Source of the DNA: Gracilaria gracilis
Lineage: Eukaryota > Rhodophyta > Florideophyceae > Gracilariales > Gracilariaceae
Direction: 5' to 3'
NCBI GenBank assembly: GCA_030374805.1
Contig: JARGSG010000264.1
Location: 1 to 64,000 of the forward strand
Length of the DNA: 64,000 nucleotides
The notes beneath the pieces were generated by a model. It had not been told where the DNA came from. It was given only the letters and a program-made list of their open reading frames with translations, and did not search any database. Shown here one piece after another: positions 30,708-40,197 of this stretch. The position numbers and the translations under genes are program-made. The number at the start of each line of letters is the position of its first letter. Within the stretch, counting starts at the first letter, position 1.

Positions 30708-33647
30708 CTACCTGTGCACCGCGTCAGGGAGCTTGTATCCTTCAGGTACAAAATACATGTGATACCTCAGGCAATTCTCTTTCACCAACGCATCCATGTA
30801 CCCAGCTCCCGCATGAAACACATCCCCTCTCCCAATAAACACAGAGTAAGGCGGAACCCTGAACTTCTTCACAACCATTGTACGTGATAACCTCCTCAAA
30901 CTCTTGTCATCCGTCACATACATATTGTGAGACCTCTCACAAACCCATATCATAAATGAACTCCCTCCAGAGGCCATTACAAAGAACCCCGGAGTATCTC
31001 CCTTATCCTTCTCCACATTCGTCAACCCTCGAAAATCAGTGTGCAAAACCTGCCTTGGGCATCCCTCCCCGGTACACAACACACTCCCTCCGGTCTGCGG
31101 CGCATACATCCTTTTCTTAGCCTTGCTATTGTTACAAAGGCGAAGAGCCGGTGCAATTTGCCCAAACCTCGCCTCCAACAACGCCCGCTTCCTCACCATC
31201 ATCACACTCTTTTCATCCGATTCCATGCAATTAACAATCCCCTTCTTCGCCGTAATATATCGTCCAATTCCCTGCATCCTGTCCCCAGCATCCTTTCCTT
31301 CCCCCGCGTTGATGATGGGATTCCATTTCGTTCGGTTCTCTTCAAACTTCAAGTCTGGCTGCTCCTTGAAGTCCTTCTCAAAAAACTCTAGCAACCCTTC
31401 TGTCACATCTTCATCCACCACCACGCCCCTCTTCTTCGCCTCCTCTGACATACCTCCATCAGTTCCGAAGTGTTCCAAAACACAGAAACCCCTTTCCATC
31501 AATTCCATTCTCTTCGTCGCAAAGTACTCTCGAGCGAGGTCATCCCTCTCCATCGCCGCCATCCAAAGAGCTTCTTCCTCCCCTCTCGGCTTTCCCTTCA
31601 ATGGAAGCTTCACCCCAAGAACTGGTTCTTTCGTGCTACCCAGCTCCTTGTGCACATTCCGGGCGGCATGCCAGTACACCGCGTGATGGGCCGCTCTCAA
31701 ATCCGCCACCCCCAAACATCCCGCCCTGTGCTCCTTTCGCAAATGAATCATCTCCATCCACGGGTGCTGATGTTTCACTGCATTCTTCCCTCCTGGCCAC
31801 TCACTCGGTAGCGCATTCACCAGACTCGTCCATGACATATCCGATCCACCAGCCCACTCACCTGCCTTGTTCATCCCTTTCGGTGGGTTTTCGGGATTCT
31901 TATCTTCAAATCCACGCATCGTTCCTTCCTCCACCCCTTCCTTCTCGTCCTGAACGAACCTACCATCGTTCTCACTGCCACCACTTTCATCCTCGCTGGA
32001 CGACACCAAATTTATTTTCTGTTCTTTGAAAAACTTCTTCAATGCCGGCTTCGTCATATTCCTGAATAAAGTAACAACCTCCATTGGTATATCTCCAGAA
32101 GGGGTCTTCACGGTGCCCTTCTTCATCCTCTTCGGAGCAGGTTGGATTTCTACCTCATCCTCATCGTCAGTAAGATCAATTAACCTCCTCTTCTTCTTCT
32201 TTTTCTTGCTCCCAGCCCTGCTACCCCAATCCTCTTTCAGCCGGCCCGGAGCAATCTTTTTCCGTGTGCTCCGCCTCAAACCTAATGGCTCTGCTTCAGG
32301 GTCGTCCCCTTGCATGGAAGCTTCCAACAACATGAGAGCATCTTCTGCCTCATTAGGTGCTGCGGTTGACGTACCATCACCTACACCCACGACTTCAACC
32401 ATCTCCTCCCCCACCTCCTTCACCTCCTCTGACGTTTGAAGCGATACTTTGAAAACTTCTTGAAGCTTGTTACCCGCGGTCTTCACCCTTCTAGACATCA
32501 TCCCGTCCCATAAACGCCTCGCACCACCAAGTTCCATTTCTGCTGTCCGCATACCCAGATATTCCATCACAGACACATGTTTTCCTTCTAAGTTGAATAC
32601 TGTCTGCAATACTTCTTCAACACTAATCTTCTTCTTCTTCCCAGTGACATTACATAGGTTGTACATACCTATGGCACATTGAAAGAAGTGCTTCCTCATG
32701 TCTTCAAAACGACCGGTTCTCGTAGAAGAAGACAACCTCAGTTCCACATGCCATTGCAAGCAACGTACGACAAATCGAAACTGCCCATCGGTGAGACCCA
32801 TCAGGAGGTCACTCGAGACATGCGTCAACATCAGCGCTGGACCCTCCTCACATACCTTCTCAAAGAACTCCAAAAGCCCCTCACATTCCACAAACTTCAG
32901 AGCCAATGTCGCGTAACGAGTCAAATGACGCAGGCTATAATCTCCGATAGCCTCACTTCTCTTCAAAGCACCAGCTAACTGCTTCGAAGTAATGCTCTTC
33001 ACATCCACATGTGACTCGTCCACGACGTTCTGCACAAAAGATACCGTGCTATGAATTTTGTCTGCAAACGACATCTTCAGCACATTCGAACTCATCTCGT
33101 TCAGAAGATTGCCGAGTCCTAGTACCTCGTTCATTGTCATGGCATTCCCATCCTTTCTTCCCCACAGCACAACATCCAAAGAACAGACTATATCCACCCA
33201 CTTCCCGCCTTCCCCATGCAAGTCTCGTAGCACAAGAATTCGGTGATATCCGTCTATGAGGGTTACGGGCACAACAATTCTCCCATCATTAACTATTTCA
33301 TTCATATCATACTCCCCCAGAAATGCCACAGCAATCGAACCTGCACACGGAAGCCACCCAAAGTTGCGACATTTCATCATCGTCGCCTCCTTGTGTCCCA
33401 GATTCACACTTCGAACTGTCTTCTTCGGGATTTCAATCATCTCGATATTCATCGTCAACCTGCGCTGAACATAGTCGGCGACGGAAATCTTCTTGAAAGA
33501 CAGGGTGTTGTCAACCTCTTCCGACGGAACACTGTCTCCTTCATCGAACAAGTCCTCCTCCGCGTCAGCAAGCGGAGCCCTACTCGTCTGAAAGACCTCC
33601 ACAATATCGTCGTCGGAGTCCTCTATGATGCTGACGCTAGCTCCCAC
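30708..33647 (-). CDS. ParB-like domain fused to a 2OG-Fe(II) dioxygenase
   Basis: This is a 979-codon uninterrupted frame. It opens with GTG at 33,645-33,647, and no ATG precedes residue 66 (MNIEMIEIPK), so the true start lies further on or in the overlapping upstream ORF. Residues about 95-145 resemble the ParB/sulfiredoxin-like fold, with the signature LIDGYHRILVLRDL (IDGYHR 131-136). The middle is helical, then very basic and acidic (KKKKKKRRLIDLTDDEDE, a nuclear signal). The C-terminus has the metal triad of a double-stranded beta-helix dioxygenase: LHTDF (His869, Asp871), GRGDVFHAGAGY (His945) and the 2-oxoglutarate Arg candidate in CLRYHMYF (Arg961). Such enzymes oxidise C-H bonds using Fe(II) and 2-oxoglutarate; the substrate here is unknown. 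By analogy with TET/JBP genes carried by fungal transposons, a nucleic-acid base or chromatin protein is conceivable. The ParB assignment is tentative, the dioxygenase triad firmer. Confidence 0.65.
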   Translation of the reverse strand: MGASVSIIEDSDDDIVEVFQTSRAPLADAEEDLFDEGDSVPSEEVDNTLSFKKISVADYVQRRLTMNIEMIEIPKKTVRSVNLGHKEATMMKCRNFGWLPCAGSIAVAFLGEYDMNEIVNDGRIVVPVTLIDGYHRILVLRDLHGEGGKWVDIVCSLDVVLWGRKDGNAMTMNEVLGLGNLLNEMSSNVLKMSFADKIHSTVSFVQNVVDESHVDVKSITSKQLAGALKRSEAIGDYSLRHLTRYATLALKFVECEGLLEFFEKVCEEGPALMLTHVSSDLLMGLTDGQFRFVVRCLQWHVELRLSSSTRTGRFEDMRKHFFQCAIGMYNLCNVTGKKKKISVEEVLQTVFNLEGKHVSVMEYLGMRTAEMELGGARRLWDGMMSRRVKTAGNKLQEVFKVSLQTSEEVKEVGEEMVEVVGVGDGTSTAAPNEAEDALMLLEASMQGDDPEAEPLGLRRSTRKKIAPGRLKEDWGSRAGSKKKKKKRRLIDLTDDEDEVEIQPAPKRMKKGTVKTPSGDIPMEVVTLFRNMTKPALKKFFKEQKINLVSSSEDESGGSENDGRFVQDEKEGVEEGTMRGFEDKNPENPPKGMNKAGEWAGGSDMSWTSLVNALPSEWPGGKNAVKHQHPWMEMIHLRKEHRAGCLGVADLRAAHHAVYWHAARNVHKELGSTKEPVLGVKLPLKGKPRGEEEALWMAAMERDDLAREYFATKRMELMERGFCVLEHFGTDGGMSEEAKKRGVVVDEDVTEGLLEFFEKDFKEQPDLKFEENRTKWNPIINAGEGKDAGDRMQGIGRYITAKKGIVNCMESDEKSVMMVRKRALLEARFGQIAPALRLCNNSKAKKRMYAPQTGGSVLCTGEGCPRQVLHTDFRGLTNVEKDKGDTPGFFVMASGGSSFMIWVCERSHNMYVTDDKSLRRLSRTMVVKKFRVPPYSVFIGRGDVFHAGAGYMDALVKENCLRYHMYFVPEGYKLPDAVHR

Positions 33648-34294
33648 GGCTTCTTCATCCCTTTAGAAGACTTTCCTCGAGTTTTGGAAGCTTCCTCAGC
33701 AGGTTTCTCGACCTCCAGAGCAACCACTTTCTCAGGCTGAGATGTAGAAGACTTGCCAGCCCCGGACCCTGGAGTAGGACTTTGCGGAATCTCGATTTGG
33801 TCCATCATCGGCGTATCCCACGCATACACCCCAGATGAGAAAAACTCGCCCAGCGTACTTGGTGGGTCTTCAGCACCTTGAAAACGGTAAGGGTACTTCG
33901 CGCTTCCATGACTTTTAAATATCTTCGTCCTCCAGATCACAACCATGTCTTCTTCTTCTAAGACAGCCGCGCTTAAAAGATGCCCATGGAGCGAACGGCA
34001 AAGAGCCTTCCCAGCACCACCGGCGGACCCCACACCTCTCACCTCCGCGGTTCCCACTTTCACCCTGCTCTTTTCTTTCCCAACCGTCACAAACAAATGC
34101 ACCGCATCGCCGCCTTTCACTACCGGCGTAGCAGCGGGCGAAACCTTCTTCGTCATTGCTCGGGCTGGTGGCATACGCGGCGTAGTGCCTTTTGCTCTCC
34201 CTCTCCCTCGTGTTAGGGGCGGCATTTCTAACACCCCTGCACTTGGGTTCGGTCGTCTTGAATCCCGCCCCCTTTTATGCTTGCGAGGCGGCAT
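33623..34294 (-). CDS. Basic N-terminal protein overlapping the dioxygenase ORF
   Basis: A 223-codon frame starts at ATG 34,292-34,294 with MPPRKHKRGRD, then a basic Pro/Arg-rich tract (PLTRGRGRAKGTTPRMPPAR), a globular stretch (AVHLFVTVGKEKSRVKVG, EEEDMVVIWRTKIFK, YPYRFQGAEDPPSTLGEFF) and a Ser/Lys/Glu-rich tail. Its last 25 bases overlap the start of the dioxygenase frame, which lacks an ATG there. The two may be one protein joined by a -1 frameshift, a lost or gained base, or an unseen intron. Alternatively they are two genes. Family unknown. Confidence 0.5.
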   Translation of the reverse strand: MPPRKHKRGRDSRRPNPSAGVLEMPPLTRGRGRAKGTTPRMPPARAMTKKVSPAATPVVKGGDAVHLFVTVGKEKSRVKVGTAEVRGVGSAGGAGKALCRSLHGHLLSAAVLEEEDMVVIWRTKIFKSHGSAKYPYRFQGAEDPPSTLGEFFSSGVYAWDTPMMDQIEIPQSPTPGSGAGKSSTSQPEKVVALEVEKPAEEASKTRGKSSKGMKKPWELASAS

Positions 34295-34591
34295 CGCGGT
34301 TACACGCGGCTGATAGAATGGAAAAGGTTGTTTACGACCGTCGAGAACGCTCGCGAGATCGGTTAGCTAGTTGTAACTTTCACTCCCGTTCCTTTCCGTC
34401 TACTTCATCACGGATGCGCGTCCGCTCAATATTAGTTTAAACTATACACTGCGCCTATTTAAAAATTTTATGGCGTACTCGCGGGACGTTTACAAATCTA
34501 CATCAAGCTACTAACATCTATAGTACACTTGTACAAAAATGTTTGAGCAATAAAGAAATAAATAAAATTTGTGGCGCACTAAATTCACTTT
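34295..34591. other. A+T-rich upstream region
   Basis: This likely holds the promoter of the minus-strand pair. ATTTAAAAATTTTATGG near 34,457 on the plus strand and AATAAAGAAATAAATAAAAT near 34,550 are the only notable words. No gene. Confidence 0.3.
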
Positions 34592-34667
34592 GGGACAGCG
34601 GACCGGGGTGTCGTGGCGCTTCATCGGTGCACCGATGAAGCGCCACGACACCCCGGTCCGCTGCCCC
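34592..34667. mobile_element. Palindromic foldback MITE, family A copy 1
   Basis: This is a 76-bp near-perfect palindrome. It begins GGGACAGCGGACCGGGGTGT, has its centre at GGTGCACC, and the second half is the exact reverse complement apart from one or two bases. There is no coding capacity. Confidence 0.9.
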
Positions 34668-34947
34668 AAAAAATAGTTTTGAGTGTTTTTGAAACCAGCG
34701 GCTGGACAAAGATGATATTTCATTTTTTCAACATTTCATCCGAGCCACCCCAACCGCACGTGTGCTGCTGTATAAAATCCGTCCCAACTCTCCCTTCCAA
34801 CACCTTGCACGCCCTACCTTCTTCCTGGTCACACCTTCTACCGAGATATATTCATCTTCTTCCACAACCGAAAGTATGTGTCTCGGTTGCGGAAATAGAA
34901 CGCTATATCTCCGTAGAAGGTGGCACACCCTCACGCTCTGTAACTAC

Positions 34948-35022
34948 GAATAGGACATCCCCTATATGATATGAAATTAGTACATCTTCTATTTTTATAT
35001 CATAGAGGATGTGTCCTATTCC
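34948..35022. mobile_element. MITE family B copy 1
   Basis: The ends are inverted, GAATAGGACATCC and GGATGTGTCCTATTC, with a second inner pair TATATGATAT/ATATCATA. It is about 75 bp and is followed by CTATGCTGCTTGCG, which also follows copy 2. Confidence 0.8.
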
Positions 35023-35068
35023 TATGCTGCTTGCGGAGGTTTTCGCACACCATCTCGCTTTGTTGCTA

Positions 35069-35144
35069 GGAATAGGACATCCGTTATATGATATTAAGTT
35101 AGTACATTTTCTATCTTAATATGATGCAGCCGGTGTCCTATTCC
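35069..35144. mobile_element. MITE family B copy 2
   Basis: It has the same ends (GGAATAGGACATCC to GGTGTCCTATTCC) and the same downstream CTATGCTGCTTGCG as copy 1. A third, half copy starts at 35,169 (ATTAGGACATCCGTTA). Confidence 0.8.
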
Positions 35145-35300
35145 TATGCTGCTTGCGCTTTGAAGCTAGGATTAGGACATCCGTTAAGAATAGCATAGCC
35201 GTAGTAAGACGTATTGCATAGAGTGAGAGCAGGAAATCGTTTGAGTCGGGATCCATGTTCGTTTCAACCTGGGACAGCCGATCGGCACTCACGGCGCGTT

Positions 35301-35376
35301 GGGACAGCAGACCGGGGTGTCGTGGCGCTTCATCGGTGCACCGATGAAGCGCCACGATACTCCGGTCCGCTGTCCC
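35301..35376. mobile_element. Palindromic foldback MITE, family A copy 2
   Basis: It is 76 bp, the same palindrome as copy 1 with a few changes in one arm (CGATACTCCGG instead of CGACACCCCGG). Confidence 0.9.
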
Positions 35377-35382
35377 AGAGAC

Positions 35383-35517
35383 GTTGGCGGTGCCACGTAT
35401 GCCAGCACCGCAGTTTCATCGCACACGGCGCGTTGACAGCGGGCGAATTTCACCACTTACCCCTCGTTGGCGGTGCCACGTGTGCCACCGCCGCACCTTC
35501 ATCACTCACGGCGCGTT
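35383..35517 (+). repeat. Direct repeat of about 83 bp between MITEs
   Basis: GTTGGCGGTGCCACGTRTGC and the following TTCATC...CACGGCGCGTTG occur twice, starting at 35,383 and 35,466. The second copy runs into the third foldback MITE. Confidence 0.8.
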
Positions 35518-35607
35518 GGGACAGCGGACCGGGGTGTCGTGGCGCTTCATCGGTGGCACTTCATCGGTGCACCGATGAAGCGCCACGACACCCCGGTCCG
35601 CTGTCCC
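35518..35607. mobile_element. Palindromic foldback MITE, family A copy 3
   Basis: It is 90 bp: the family A palindrome with a 14-bp local duplication (CTTCATCGGTGG) near the centre. Confidence 0.9.
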
Positions 35608-35647
35608 AGGCTGTCGTTGAAAAATATGGAAAATAAAATATCTTTTT

Positions 35648-35723
35648 GGGACAGCGGACCAGGGGGTCGTTGCTCTTCCTCAGTGCACTGATGAAGCGCC
35701 ACGCCACCCCGGTCCGCTGTCTC
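35648..35723. mobile_element. Palindromic foldback MITE, family A copy 4
   Basis: It is 76 bp, and its left arm is more diverged than its right arm, so it looks like the oldest copy of the four. Confidence 0.85.
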
Positions 35724-36072
35724 AACACCCGTTCCCTATAACTTCGCGTATATGTTTGCAATCACCAAGTTCCGTATCCCTCGAGTGTCGCCGCTTTCCC
35801 TGACACCTCTTTACGGCTTCACGTGCATCTCAGGCATCTTGCATATCTCCCTGTCGTGTTGAAAGAACCTGGTTCGTGCTGTATCGTTGCTATCCTCTCC
35901 CGCCCGCTCCTGTCTCCCGCGCACTTTCATATCTCGTCGGCAGTTATCCCCCGCCCGCTGCACTCTCCCGTGCGCTGTTTTCTCCCCTCCGCTGCCATCT
36001 CCCGACCGCTGCCATCTCCCGTCCGCTCCGGAAATTCGAATCATAACCCATCAACGCACCCCCTTCCCGTGC

Positions 36073-36555
36073 ATGCATAAAATGGCTCCACATAGTAGTC
36101 CATCGAGGTCTACGTCACCGGCACCCTCAAGCTCCGATATGAAGGTTGGAAAACTGTATGGCTCCGGAGATGAGCTTGTCACATTATGCCTCCCAATCCG
36201 CGATCATTTCGCGTCGACAATGCGAGATGAAGACAGGCCAAGGAAGGTGGGACACAGCGAGTTCGTTGATTACGTTATCAAGAATCGAAACGTCCTACCG
36301 CTGGCCAAGAATTACTTCTATATTCTTGTGGGTCCTGGACATCCGACGTTTACTGACAGTGAACTACGGGTCGTATCTCTGAAGGGGTCTTATCGTCAGC
36401 TATACCTCTCAACGAGGTTATTGGACATTTTGGACGGTGATAGGGACTGGCGTGTAAGGGACTTCTGGAATGCTTATACCGAGGTGAACTTTAAAGGAAT
36501 ACCGAAGAATGTGACTTTTGACCGAGTTTTTCAAGTCCATGACTATACCTCCTAA
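36073..36555 (+). CDS. Hypothetical protein A of the transposon block
   Basis: The frame is open from 35,887; the better start is ATG 36,073 (MHKMAPHSS), which gives about 160 codons. A Ser/Pro-rich leader is followed by a globular region (YGSGDELVTLCLPIRDHFA, NYFYILVGPGHPTFTD, LRVVSLKGSYRQLYLSTRLL, VRDFWNAYTEVNFK). It lies on the strand opposite to the dioxygenase and transposase. Not recognised. It may continue, in another frame, into the ORF that follows. Confidence 0.45.
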   Translation: MHKMAPHSSPSRSTSPAPSSSDMKVGKLYGSGDELVTLCLPIRDHFASTMRDEDRPRKVGHSEFVDYVIKNRNVLPLAKNYFYILVGPGHPTFTDSELRVVSLKGSYRQLYLSTRLLDILDGDRDWRVRDFWNAYTEVNFKGIPKNVTFDRVFQVHDYTS

Positions 36556-36593
36556 GCGAGTGGGACGGGTGATCCCCCCTTTCGCCACAACCG

Positions 36594-37352
36594 TTGCCAC
36601 ACATTTCCAAAGGATTCCCTTTCTCGATAAGAGAAGCGGGGAGGAAACAAGAGTGCGTGGAGAATGTAAGCGCGGACAAGTGTCTGAAGCAGCGGATGAA
36701 GCAGACGAGAAGCGATGTGATTGGGGTGCGAAAGCGGGCTGCTCGGGACAGATTATTCTCTTTACTGGGATATGATTTGATTGCGAAGCGGGCGAAGCCT
36801 AGCTAGGGGACGGAACTTGGTGAGGAGGTGAAGAAGCAGATGGACGAGGCTCGCGAGAAGCTTATGGGAAGTGAAAAAGATGGGATGAACAAGTTGTGTG
36901 CATGGAGAATGAGCCGTTTCGAAGATCTTGCGTACTCTGGGTCAACTGTGCATGCTCCACAGTGGGGCTGTGATGATGAAGACAAGTATTTCAAGAACGG
37001 AATGGCGGTGGCAGTGTTGGAGGAGTACATGGGATACGCAGTGGAGACCAAATTTAATGGGGAAAAGCATTACGTGGATGGGACGGTGATGCACCTCGCC
37101 AGACTTGATGCGTGGATTGGGTGTGTTGTGAAAACGATGAACGAGGGTGTGGGACGTGAAGGACAAAGGCAGCTCTTGTTTTCTACATTGTATGGGAGGT
37201 ATCTGCCGAGGGCAGTGGAGGGTATATTGAAGTTGGCATGGGAATTGGTGGGGGACGAGCACGGCGAAGAGTTTGAGAACGATGGGTTTTTAGAGGGGGA
37301 TCCGAGGTGTGTGTCCGGAAATTCGGAGAGAACTGCGACGGTTGGGCTGTAG
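36594..37352 (+). pseudogene. Hypothetical protein B, possibly the continuation of A
   Basis: One frame is open from 36,594 to 37,352 except for a TAG at 36,804-36,806. The residues are protein-like throughout: KQECVENVSADKCLKQRMKQ, FSLLGYDLIAKRAK, then MNKLCAWRMSRFEDLAYSGS, KYFKNGMAVAVLEEYMGYAV and LYGRYLPRAVEGILKLAWEL. The family is unknown. A role in the transposon or as a host-derived passenger cannot be told. Confidence 0.4.
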
Positions 37353-37660
37353 ATTCCATCGAGGGAGAAGGTATATCTAGCGGTGAGGGAGGAATACTTT
37401 ATGGCGAATTTTACGCGGAGACTTGGAGCGGTTCTTGATTGCTACATAGCAGCGTGCCGACCAGAGGAGCCCAGTTTTAGTCGTTTGGTTGGGCCCCGGG
37501 GAGAGGGTACGGATGGGGCAGAAAGAGGAGCGGGGAGAGGGTAGGGTGAATAAGAGTGGGAGGAGTGGAGATAGCTGTGGGATGATGAAGATGTGGTATA
37601 TCTTCTTCATCCCATACCTATCTCCAATCTTTCCTGTGGAAGAGGGTGGTAGTGATTGGT

Positions 37661-40155
37661 TTATGAAAATCGTATGGAATGAGTGCTATGCGGGGGGTCG
37701 GAGGTAGGGCCTGGAAGTGGGGTCCCGATAGAATCTGTTGAGGTAGAATCTATGGAAACGCCAATGGAGGCGGGAATTGAAGGGGGTGCGGGGTAGTTCT
37801 GGCGGAGAACATGAACGGAGCCATGGATAGAAGAGTAAGGGATGAGTCCAAACCATGGAGAAACGTTGTCGGATGTGGTGTGGGAGGAGATGGGAGCTGG
37901 ATGGGCTGTGTGGTTATGTTCGTCGTCTGTTGCCCATCGGAGGCATACGCAGTTGAGGGTGACATCGGCTTCGTCGCTTGGTGGGACAAGCTCCATGAAC
38001 TGTACGAAGGCGAACTTCTTGGAAGATGGAGTGGAAGAAGGAAGGGTGAAGCGAAGAAGGGAGATGAGTTTGCAGACCCAGTCGATGGGGGTGGAGTTGG
38101 AGGAGCTGGTGCCTGCGACGAGGACGTGAGAGAACTTTGGGGATTTAGAAGGACCGAAGGACGGGGCGGCCAATATTCGTTGGATGAGAGGGACTGGAGA
38201 ATCCTGGAGCGCGAGCTCATTCCGCTCTTCAATGTAGTGGTCGAGTGATGGTACATAACCGCCGGCGACGTAAGCGGAGTTGACTACGGTGATTCGGGTG
38301 CGACGGAGAGTGGGGGAGTTCTCTGAGAGTTCTAGGACTGCGAGAGAAAGGGTGATGAATGAAGGGAGGGCGTGTTTTCCAATCTGTTGGAGGATGGAGA
38401 GAGTGTCGGTGGGGAAGAGTTCTTGTAGAGATTTGGGATTGAAATGAGGATTAGTGTGGAGGAATTTGTGGGCGGTGATGAGTTCAGCGAATGAGATGAG
38501 TTTTCCATCACGGACCAAACCGGGTTGGCGGGATTGGATGGGAGAGGCGAGGGCAGGAGTGGAGGAAGTGATGGAGGGGTTGGTGGAAAGGGGGTTCCAA
38601 TCTTTGGTGGCGTTGGAGTGATGGATGGCGCGAATGGTTTCTTCATGTGCGGTGGACCTGCGCTTTGAGGTTTTGGAGTAGTGTGACTTGAAGAGGGAGT
38701 GGGCGTGTTCGAATATGCCGGCATCGTTGAAGTGGAGGCCTCCGAAGCGGCGAATGTCCTCGACGATGTGGTCGAGGAGATGGAACTTGAGGGTGCCAAG
38801 GCTGGAAGTGTGATGGGGGCCGAGGACGAGTACGGCTGTGCGCTTGAAGGAGCGGATTTGGAATTGGAGGTCGGTGAGGCGGGAGTCGGTCCATTCTGCG
38901 GAGGTGTTGTATCTCACGCAGAAGACGAGAAGATCGGAGTACTTGGTGAAAACGGAAGTGATGGGAGCTGCATCGACCTCGTCACAGCAGCGGTCGAAGA
39001 AGGCGCCGATGAAGGGGAAGACCATGTCGAGTGAGCGGTAGTCTTTTGCTTCGAGCATACCACGTAGGCCGTCGGAGGTGAAGATACCGTTAAGGGTCTG
39101 ACCGTTGTCGGAGGAGGAAAAGTCGATGTGGAGTCCTGTGGCTGGGGAGTGCTTTTCGATGGCGGCGAGGATGGTGTTCGCGTTTTTCAGGACGGAGGAG
39201 CGGACGGAGTTGAAGGAACGACGGGACTTGGAGGAACGGGGGGTAGTGAAGAATGATTCTGACTTGAGTCTCTCGATGGCTGCGAGCTTGATGAGCTTGG
39301 AGATGCCGAGGTGGAAGTTATGGAGTGGTTCGAAGGGGAAGATGTTGTAAGGGGAGAGGAGAGGGGTGATGTTGAGGAGAGGGTAAGATTCGAAGAGGGA
39401 GGAGTATTTTGCGAGGGAAAGCGAGTGGAGTGCTTCAATGGCCTTTTCCTTGGTGTTTCGGGCAATTCTGGGCTTGCTGGCGAGGAGGGCCTTTTCAGCA
39501 TCTTGGAGGAGGGTAGAGTGTGATTTGCGGGCACCGAGAGTCTGGGTCTGGTATCGAAGAGGGATGGAATGTGTAGGTGGAGATCGGAGCGTGGGACGGT
39601 ACATCGGTGGCATGGATGCTTGGGGCGGGTGCCGTGGGAGATGACGAGAATGTCCTTTGCTTCTGGGATGTCTGCGCAGTAGCTGGCGATGATTGGGTGA
39701 CAATGGCGGAGTACGCCATTAGCGTCACGGAAGGGGAAGCCGGTGAGGCCGGAGGAGAGAAGAGGGTCGAGGAGGTTGGAGATGGCACGCTGGATGAGTT
39801 GCATTTTGGTAGAGCGGGAGATGCTGGATGAGGTTTGGGGGATGGTATCGGGGTCTTGAGAGGGGGTGGCGAGATTGAAAGAGGTTGGAAGGTATCCGAG
39901 AAGGGTGAGGTTTTCGGTGATACATTTGCGACGGAACGAGTCGGAGAAGTTGAGGAGGGTGATGTGGAGGGGGTAGGAGGTGGTGGAAGAGGATTTGAGG
40001 GAGGTAGAGGACTTGTCGGAGTATACTTGGACCAAGCCGATGAAGAAGTCGATACCGGTGTTCTCAGGGGTGTGCCAGATGCAGAAGTTATTGGAGGACT
40101 GCATGATTGCGTGCTTGAGGGCTGGGACAGGAGGAAACAGGCCGTCGAAGACGTG
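37661..40155 (-). pseudogene. CACTA/Plavaka-like transposase, N-terminus missing
   Basis: The first frame (from the junction at about 40,155 to 39,187) has FIGLVQVYSDKSS, NLTLLGYLPTSF, MQLIQRAISNLLDPLLSSGL, then RHCHPIIASYCADIPEAKDI and PKHPCHRCTVPRSDL. This is the zinc-ribbon-like region typical of Plavaka/CACTA-related transposases. The second frame (39,703-37,661) continues with PYNIFPFEPLHNFHLGISKL, MVFPFIGAFFDRCCDEVD and LGTLKFHLLDHIVEDIRRFG. A frame change in their overlap and the missing N-terminal DDE part make it non-functional. The cut coincides with the junction to the truncated Gypsy element. Confidence 0.65.
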
Positions 40156-40197
40156 AACTCAGAACACCGTGGTGTTCTTCATCGACCGTGGATACGG

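Larger units (their letters stand above)
28115..40155 (-). mobile_element. CACTA/Plavaka-like DNA transposon block with cargo genes
   Basis: The block carries an N-terminally cut CACTA/Plavaka-type transposase at its right edge, then, on the same strand, a ParB-like/dioxygenase gene and a coiled-coil gene. A plus-strand gene and a MITE cluster lie in the middle. The left edge has six GCTAG motifs in 160 bp (28133-28292), fitting subterminal repeats. The right terminus is missing, because the transposase stops at the Gypsy junction near 40,155, so terminal inverted repeats cannot be paired. That all these genes belong to one transposon is inference. Confidence 0.45.

Noticed and set aside
31039-33740. 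Several plus-strand ORFs of 60-215 codons
   Set aside because: They are shadows of the 979-codon dioxygenase gene and the basic ORF; no motifs.
37811-39831. Glu/Gly-rich plus-strand ORFs
   Set aside because: They are antisense shadows of the CACTA-like transposase, which shows family motifs on the minus strand.
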